A program made the translations under genes and the position numbers. Of a stretch of 64,000 nt of DNA, positions 60,054 to 64,000 are shown piece after piece; within the stretch, counting starts at the first letter, position 1, and every line of letters begins with the position of its first letter. The notes beneath the pieces are model-generated. The model was not told the DNA's origin. It did no database searches and saw only the letters and a program-made list of their open reading frames with translations. Source of the DNA: Shimia_B sp038527375 (GTDB taxonomy: Bacteria > Pseudomonadota > Alphaproteobacteria > Rhodobacterales > Rhodobacteraceae); NCBI GenBank assembly GCA_038527375.1, contig JBCBFU010000002.1, forward strand, positions 1-64,000, in the 5' to 3' direction.

Positions 60054-60712
60054 TCGGGCGCATCGCGGGACGGCTGGAATACCGCATGTCAGACCACGTC
60101 CTGATCGACGTGCGCGGCGTTGGATATCTTGTGACCTGTTCCGAGCGGACGCTCGCGGCGCTCCCCGGTGTGGGAGAAGCCGTGGCGCTTTTTACCGATC
60201 TCTTGGTGCGCGAAGACAACCTGCAGCTTTTCGGTTTCCTGAGCTTGCAGGAGAAAGAGTGGCACCGCCTGTTGACCAGCGTTCAGGGCATAGGCGCCAA
60301 GGCGTCCATGGCCATCCTCGGGGCGCTGGGCCCGGACGCGCTGTCGCGCGCCATCGCCCTGGGCGATTGGGGTGCCGTGGCAACCGCAAAAGGTGTTGGA
60401 CCCAAAACCGCGCAACGCGTTGTGAATGAGCTCAAGGACAAGGCGCCCACCGTCATGGCCCTGGGCGCTGCCGCGCCTGTGACGGCTGCGGTTGATGACG
60501 GGGGCGAAGTGATCGACGTCGCTGTTCCCAGCGTGGCGCCTGCGGGCAACGCAGATGCGCAAGCCGCGGCCCTGTCGGCGCTTGGCAATCTTGGCTACGG
60601 GCCGAGCGAGGCTGCGTCGGCCGTGGCCGAGGCTGCGGGGATGGACGGGGTGACAACTGAATCCGATCTCATCCGCGCCGCGCTCAAACTTCTTGCGCCT
60701 AAGGGATCGTAA
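60050..60712 (+). CDS. ruvA: Holliday junction DNA helicase subunit RuvA
   Basis: 220 residues in three domains: the N-terminal OB fold (MIGRIAGRLE, VLIDVRGVGYLV), the helix-hairpin-helix pair (LLTSVQGIGAKASMAIL; AVATAKGVGPKTAQRVVNEL), and a C-terminal RuvB-binding domain (AAALSALGNLGYGPSEAASAV). It is coupled to ruvC (ATGA) and ruvB (TAATG). Confidence 0.96.
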   Translation: MIGRIAGRLEYRMSDHVLIDVRGVGYLVTCSERTLAALPGVGEAVALFTDLLVREDNLQLFGFLSLQEKEWHRLLTSVQGIGAKASMAILGALGPDALSRAIALGDWGAVATAKGVGPKTAQRVVNELKDKAPTVMALGAAAPVTAAVDDGGEVIDVAVPSVAPAGNADAQAAALSALGNLGYGPSEAASAVAEAAGMDGVTTESDLIRAALKLLAPKGS

Positions 60713-61731
60713 TGGAGACCCCGGATCCCACCCTGCGCCCCGAACGGCAGGCCGAAGACGGTGACCGCGCGCTCCGGCCCCAGACGCTTGACGCCTTTAT
60801 CGGGCAGGCCGATGCCCGCGCCAACCTGCGCGTCTTTATCGAAAGCGCGCGCCAACGCGGCGAGGCGATGGATCACGTCCTGTTCCACGGGCCACCAGGT
60901 CTGGGCAAGACAACTCTGGCGCAGATCATGTCGCGCGAACTGGGCGTCAATTTCCGCATGACGTCCGGCCCCGTTTTGGCAAAAGCCGGTGATCTGGCTG
61001 CGATTCTGACCAATCTCGAAGCGCGCGATGTGCTGTTCATCGATGAAATCCACCGCCTGAACCCTGCGGTGGAAGAGGTCTTGTACCCGGCACTCGAGGA
61101 TTTCGAGCTTGATCTTGTAATCGGGGAGGGGCCGGCAGCGCGCACCGTGCGCATTGAACTCCAGCCCTTCACGCTCGTGGGCGCCACGACCCGGCTGGGT
61201 CTTTTGACGACACCCTTGCGGGACCGCTTTGGCATTCCAACGCGACTGCAATTCTACACCGTGGATGAACTGCACGAGATCGTCACCCGCGGTGCGCGGT
61301 TGCTCGGCGCCCCCGCAGACGATGCGGGAGCGCGCGAGATTGCTCAAAGGGCACGCGGTACCCCCCGGATTGCGGGGCGCCTGTTGCGGCGGGTCGTGGA
61401 TTTCGCGGTGGTCGAAGGCGACGGCACCGTCACGCAGGCGATTGCCGACCGTGCCCTGACCCGGTTGGGGGTCGATCATCTGGGCCTCGACGGGGCGGAC
61501 CGCCGGTATCTGCGTCTGATTGCCGAAAGCTATGGCGGCGGCCCCGTCGGCATTGAGACGCTGTCGGCCGCGCTCAGCGAAAGTCGCGATGCGCTGGAGG
61601 AAGTGATCGAGCCTTACCTGCTGCAACAGGGGTTGATCCAACGGACACCTCGGGGCCGCATGTTGGCGCAAGCTGCGTGGCGGCATCTGGGCCTCGACGC
61701 GCCCAAGGGGCAAAACGACCTGTTTGGCTAA
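60712..61731 (+). CDS. ruvB: Holliday junction branch migration ATPase RuvB
   Basis: 339 residues. The Walker A is GPPGLGKTT, Walker B is VLFIDEIHRL, sensor 1 is LVGATTRLGLLT, the arginine finger is in LRDRFGI, and the C-terminal winged helix has QQGLIQRTPRGRM. It pumps DNA through the RuvA tetramer during junction migration. The ATG shares its first base with the ruvA stop. Confidence 0.97.
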   Translation: METPDPTLRPERQAEDGDRALRPQTLDAFIGQADARANLRVFIESARQRGEAMDHVLFHGPPGLGKTTLAQIMSRELGVNFRMTSGPVLAKAGDLAAILTNLEARDVLFIDEIHRLNPAVEEVLYPALEDFELDLVIGEGPAARTVRIELQPFTLVGATTRLGLLTTPLRDRFGIPTRLQFYTVDELHEIVTRGARLLGAPADDAGAREIAQRARGTPRIAGRLLRRVVDFAVVEGDGTVTQAIADRALTRLGVDHLGLDGADRRYLRLIAESYGGGPVGIETLSAALSESRDALEEVIEPYLLQQGLIQRTPRGRMLAQAAWRHLGLDAPKGQNDLFG

Positions 61732-61831
61732 AGACGATGTATGGCGCCCACCGCTCCGTGGGGGGAGTTATTGAGGACCATCGAAAGGGGCGGCGTTTGC
61801 GCTTTGGCCGCGACTGTGGTGAGACGGGGCC

Positions 61832-62473
61832 ATGGTGGATTTGACACTCGATGCGGGCGCCATCGAAGCGCTCTTTACCCGAACGGATGGGTCCTACGCC
61901 TTTGCGCGGTGGGGGCGGCCCATCGTGCCTGTGGTCTTTGGGGTGGAGGCTGAAACGCTCGATGTGGTGAAGGCAGCGTTCGAGGCGGTTGTTGTGCTGG
62001 CCGGGCATCAGATGGCCGAAACGGACCCGGAACTGGGCGTGAACCTGATGGTGTTTTTCGTCCGGGATTGGGCGGAACTGGGTGAGGTGCCGCATCTGGA
62101 TGCGCTGGTGCCGGACCTCGCGCCCCTCTTGGCCCGTTTGCAGGCTGCCGAGGCCAACCAGTACCGCATCTTCCGCTTTGACGAGGCGGGCGCGATCAAG
62201 GCCGCTTTTGTGTTCATCCGCATGGATAGCCACATGCAAAGCGTGTCGGCTGATACCTTGTCGCTCAGCCAAGCTGTGCAGACGATCCTATTGTGGTCCG
62301 ATACAGCGTTCACCGAGGCATCGCCCCTTGCGGTCACGGGGGAGACCACGATCCTGCGTCCCGATATCGCCGATGTGATCCGCGCGGCCTATGACCCGGT
62401 CATGCCTGCGGTCGCCCGCGATCCGAGCCATGCGCTGCGCCTTGCCGCGCGGTTGGGAGCGGGGCGACAATGA
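61832..62473 (+). CDS. Conserved protein of unknown function in the ruv-tol cluster
   Basis: 213 residues with mixed alpha/beta content, no signal peptide and no membrane helix. Segments such as FARWGRPIVPVVFGVEAETL, NLMVFFVRDW and YRIFRFDEAGAIKAAFVFIRMD are seen in proteins encoded between ruvB and ybgC in related roseobacters, as I recall, but no function is known. It starts 100 bp after ruvB and overlaps the next gene by 4 bp. Confidence 0.78.
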   Translation: MVDLTLDAGAIEALFTRTDGSYAFARWGRPIVPVVFGVEAETLDVVKAAFEAVVVLAGHQMAETDPELGVNLMVFFVRDWAELGEVPHLDALVPDLAPLLARLQAAEANQYRIFRFDEAGAIKAAFVFIRMDSHMQSVSADTLSLSQAVQTILLWSDTAFTEASPLAVTGETTILRPDIADVIRAAYDPVMPAVARDPSHALRLAARLGAGRQ

Positions 62474-62901
62474 ACTGGTTAGCCTATTTTCTAGTCGCTC
62501 TTATTGCAGCGATAGCTTGCTTTCCGATTGCTCTGATGCAGGCCTATTTGGCGGCGTTTGTAGGCAATGTCCTGGTGGCTGGCCGTCTGAAGACGACGGA
62601 TGATCGCGGACCTCGCGCACTATTCCGAAGATACAATTATGCTTGGTTCATCCCTTCTTTGGTGGCCCTGCTCTTTTTCGAGGAAGGGCGTTCTTACACG
62701 TGGCCAGATTGGCAGATCGTCTTGGGATTGATCGCAGTTGTCAGCTTCTTTGTAGGGGCCCTTAGGCTTCTAAAAGACAGTGTCGATCGCAGGTTTGGTC
62801 CGTCCCCGCAACGAGAGCGGCGGGCCCGAACTTGGGCGATTGTTGCGTCGCCGCTTGGCGCAATCACGGTTCTCCTTCTTCAGATTGGCAGTGCCCCATG
62901 A
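62470..62901 (+). CDS. Small membrane protein of unknown function, lower GC than neighbours
   Basis: 143 residues with four hydrophobic stretches (3-25, 57-70, 82-97 and 120-138). I do not recognise the family. The base composition is clearly more AT-rich than that of the surrounding genes, with codons such as TTA and CTA that are rare elsewhere in the window. It is joined to both neighbours by 4-bp ATGA overlaps. It looks like a recent arrival placed neatly in an old operon. Confidence 0.72.
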   Translation: MNWLAYFLVALIAAIACFPIALMQAYLAAFVGNVLVAGRLKTTDDRGPRALFRRYNYAWFIPSLVALLFFEEGRSYTWPDWQIVLGLIAVVSFFVGALRLLKDSVDRRFGPSPQRERRARTWAIVASPLGAITVLLLQIGSAP

Positions 62902-63296
62902 CGCACAGCTTTCCGGTGACGGTCTATTACGAAGACACCGACATGGGTGGGATCGTCTATTACGCCAATTACCTGAAATTCATTGAACGGGCGCGGTCCA
63001 CATGGGTGGCGGAATTGGGGGTCGACCAACTGGCCATGAAAGACGCCGGCATTGTCTTTGCCGTGCGCCGGGTCGAGGCGGACTATCTGGCGCCCGCCCG
63101 TCTGGGGGACGAACTGGTCGTGCAGACCGTCGTCACGGGCGCGACACCCGCGCGGTGGGTCCTGAACCAACAGGTTTCGCGGGACGGCACGGTCCTGTTT
63201 GAGGCAATCGTGACCATCGTTGCGATCGGGGATGGGGGGCAACCCGTGCGCCTTCCGGCGGAACTTCGCCAATTTGGGCCTGCGCGCACCCATTGA
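62898..63296 (+). CDS. ybgC: Acyl-CoA thioesterase YbgC (Tol-Pal associated)
   Basis: 132 residues from MTHSFPV at 62898. The hot-dog motif YYEDTDMGGIVYYANYLKFIERAR carries the catalytic Asp15. YbgC hydrolyses acyl-CoAs and is the usual first gene of tol-pal clusters. It overlaps the preceding gene by 4 bp, and tolQ follows 137 bp later. Confidence 0.93.
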   Translation: MTHSFPVTVYYEDTDMGGIVYYANYLKFIERARSTWVAELGVDQLAMKDAGIVFAVRRVEADYLAPARLGDELVVQTVVTGATPARWVLNQQVSRDGTVLFEAIVTIVAIGDGGQPVRLPAELRQFGPARTH

Positions 63297-63433
63297 CGCG
63301 GTGACGACGCCGTGAGCGTTGCCGCGCATGGCGTAGCTTTCCCCTGAAAAACACTCTATACTTATGCCATCCACGGGGCAGCAAAGATCCCGGGACACCC
63401 CCGGAAACACCCGGCACCGGTTGAGGCAGAGGT

Positions 63434-64000
63434 ATGGAAGCAGATTTTTCGATGTGGGCGCTGTTCGCGCGCGCAACAATTACCGTGAAGCTCGTGATGA
63501 TCATGCTGATCGTGGCCTCGGGCTGGTCATGGGCCATCATCATCAACAAGGCCATCGCCTACCGCGCCGCGCGTCGCGAGGCTGCCCGATTTGATCAGGC
63601 ATTCTGGTCGGGGGAGCCGCTGGATGAGCTGTTCGACAGCCTCAACATGACCCCGCGCGGCCCGTCCGAGCGTATCTTTGCCGCGGGCATGATCGAATGG
63701 CGCCGGTCGCACCGTCAAGATGGCGGGCTGATCCCCGGTGCGCAAAGCCGGATTGACCGGTCCATGGATGTGGCGATCGCTAAGGAAAGCGAAACCCTCC
63801 AGAAAGGCGTGCCGGTTCTGGCGACCATCGGGTCGACCGCCCCGTTCGTGGGTCTGTTCGGGACGGTCTGGGGCATCATGAATGCCTTTATCGAAATTGC
63901 CGAGCAGCAGAATACCAACCTCGCCGTCGTGGCCCCCGGTATTGCCGAGGCGCTTCTTGCCACGGGCCTTGGCCTTTTGGCGGCGATCCCGGCGGTTGTG
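63434..64000 (+). CDS. tolQ: Tol-Pal system protein TolQ, N-terminal part
   Basis: 189 codons are present and the gene runs off the window end. One N-terminal helix (VKLVMIMLIVASGWSWAIIINK) is followed by a long cytoplasmic loop and the second helix LATIGSTAPFVGLFGTVWGIMNAF, the signature of TolQ/ExbB/MotA, then the beginning of the third (AEALLATGLGLLAAIPAVV). With TolR and TolA it uses the proton gradient to pull the outer membrane inward during division. Its ribosome-binding site is GAGG at 63423-63426. Confidence 0.95.
   Translation, partial: MEADFSMWALFARATITVKLVMIMLIVASGWSWAIIINKAIAYRAARREAARFDQAFWSGEPLDELFDSLNMTPRGPSERIFAAGMIEWRRSHRQDGGLIPGAQSRIDRSMDVAIAKESETLQKGVPVLATIGSTAPFVGLFGTVWGIMNAFIEIAEQQNTNLAVVAPGIAEALLATGLGLLAAIPAVV

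Overview
This 64 kb window looks like chromosomal DNA of an alphaproteobacterium of the family Rhodobacteraceae (Roseobacter group). Codon and base use are GC-rich. The gene set fits: TRAP transporters, an Irr-type Fur regulator beside fabA, a CP4-like EPSP synthase, ruvCAB leading into ybgC-tolQ, and an apparent SAM/SAH riboswitch in front of metK, a class known from Rhodobacterales. I see no rRNA, tRNA, CRISPR array, prophage or insertion sequence.

Layout. 1-1.8 kb: end of a tungstate-binding protein, a small secreted protein and a lower-GC ChbG/YdjC deacetylase. 2-8.4 kb (minus strand): MFS exporter, enolase-superfamily enzyme and a three-part TRAP transporter (dctP-dctQ-dctM) with two candidate operators and two terminator hairpins. 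8.5-13 kb (minus strand): HAD hydrolase, alpha/beta hydrolase, PLP dehydratase, EEP nuclease and enol-lactonase, all with overlapping ends. 13.4-19 kb: the unsaturated fatty acid genes fabI, fabB and fabA, split by MarR, HIT, DM13 and DUF1304 genes, followed by irr. 20-29.4 kb (plus strand): miaB, an OmpA/lipoprotein pair, phoH-ybeY-corC-lnt, riboswitch-metK, a ClpP-like secreted protein and trmB. 29.6-41.5 kb: aroA-GFA-cmk, then DUF2130, an NADPH oxidoreductase and a very acidic repeat protein, then rpsA, a fucose synthase, ihfB-lapA-trpF and trpB. 41.5-49.4 kb: PhyH dioxygenase, DUF2237, serine hydrolase, DUF2332-pth, FkbM methyltransferase, malonyl-CoA decarboxylase, two small genes and rplY. 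49.4-57 kb: three MFS transporters, a sulfotransferase-like protein, lldD and a nitroreductase-MarR pair. 56.8-64 kb: msrA, prmA, two small proteins, ruvCAB, ybgC and the start of tolQ.

How the parts connect. The main biological lead is regulatory. The promoter regions of dctP and lldD, 48 kb apart, carry nearly the same 23-bp inverted repeat (ATTGGTAA-N7-TTACCAAT) at the same distance from their start codons. This suggests that one unlinked regulator controls uptake of a 2-hydroxy or 2-oxo acid together with lactate-type oxidation. Other leads are a probable 160-nt structured RNA upstream of rpsA, a secreted acidic protein with 27-residue repeats, a domain shared by an adjacent OmpA-like protein and lipoprotein, long palindromes at the two MarR loci, and a family of short palindromic intergenic repeats.
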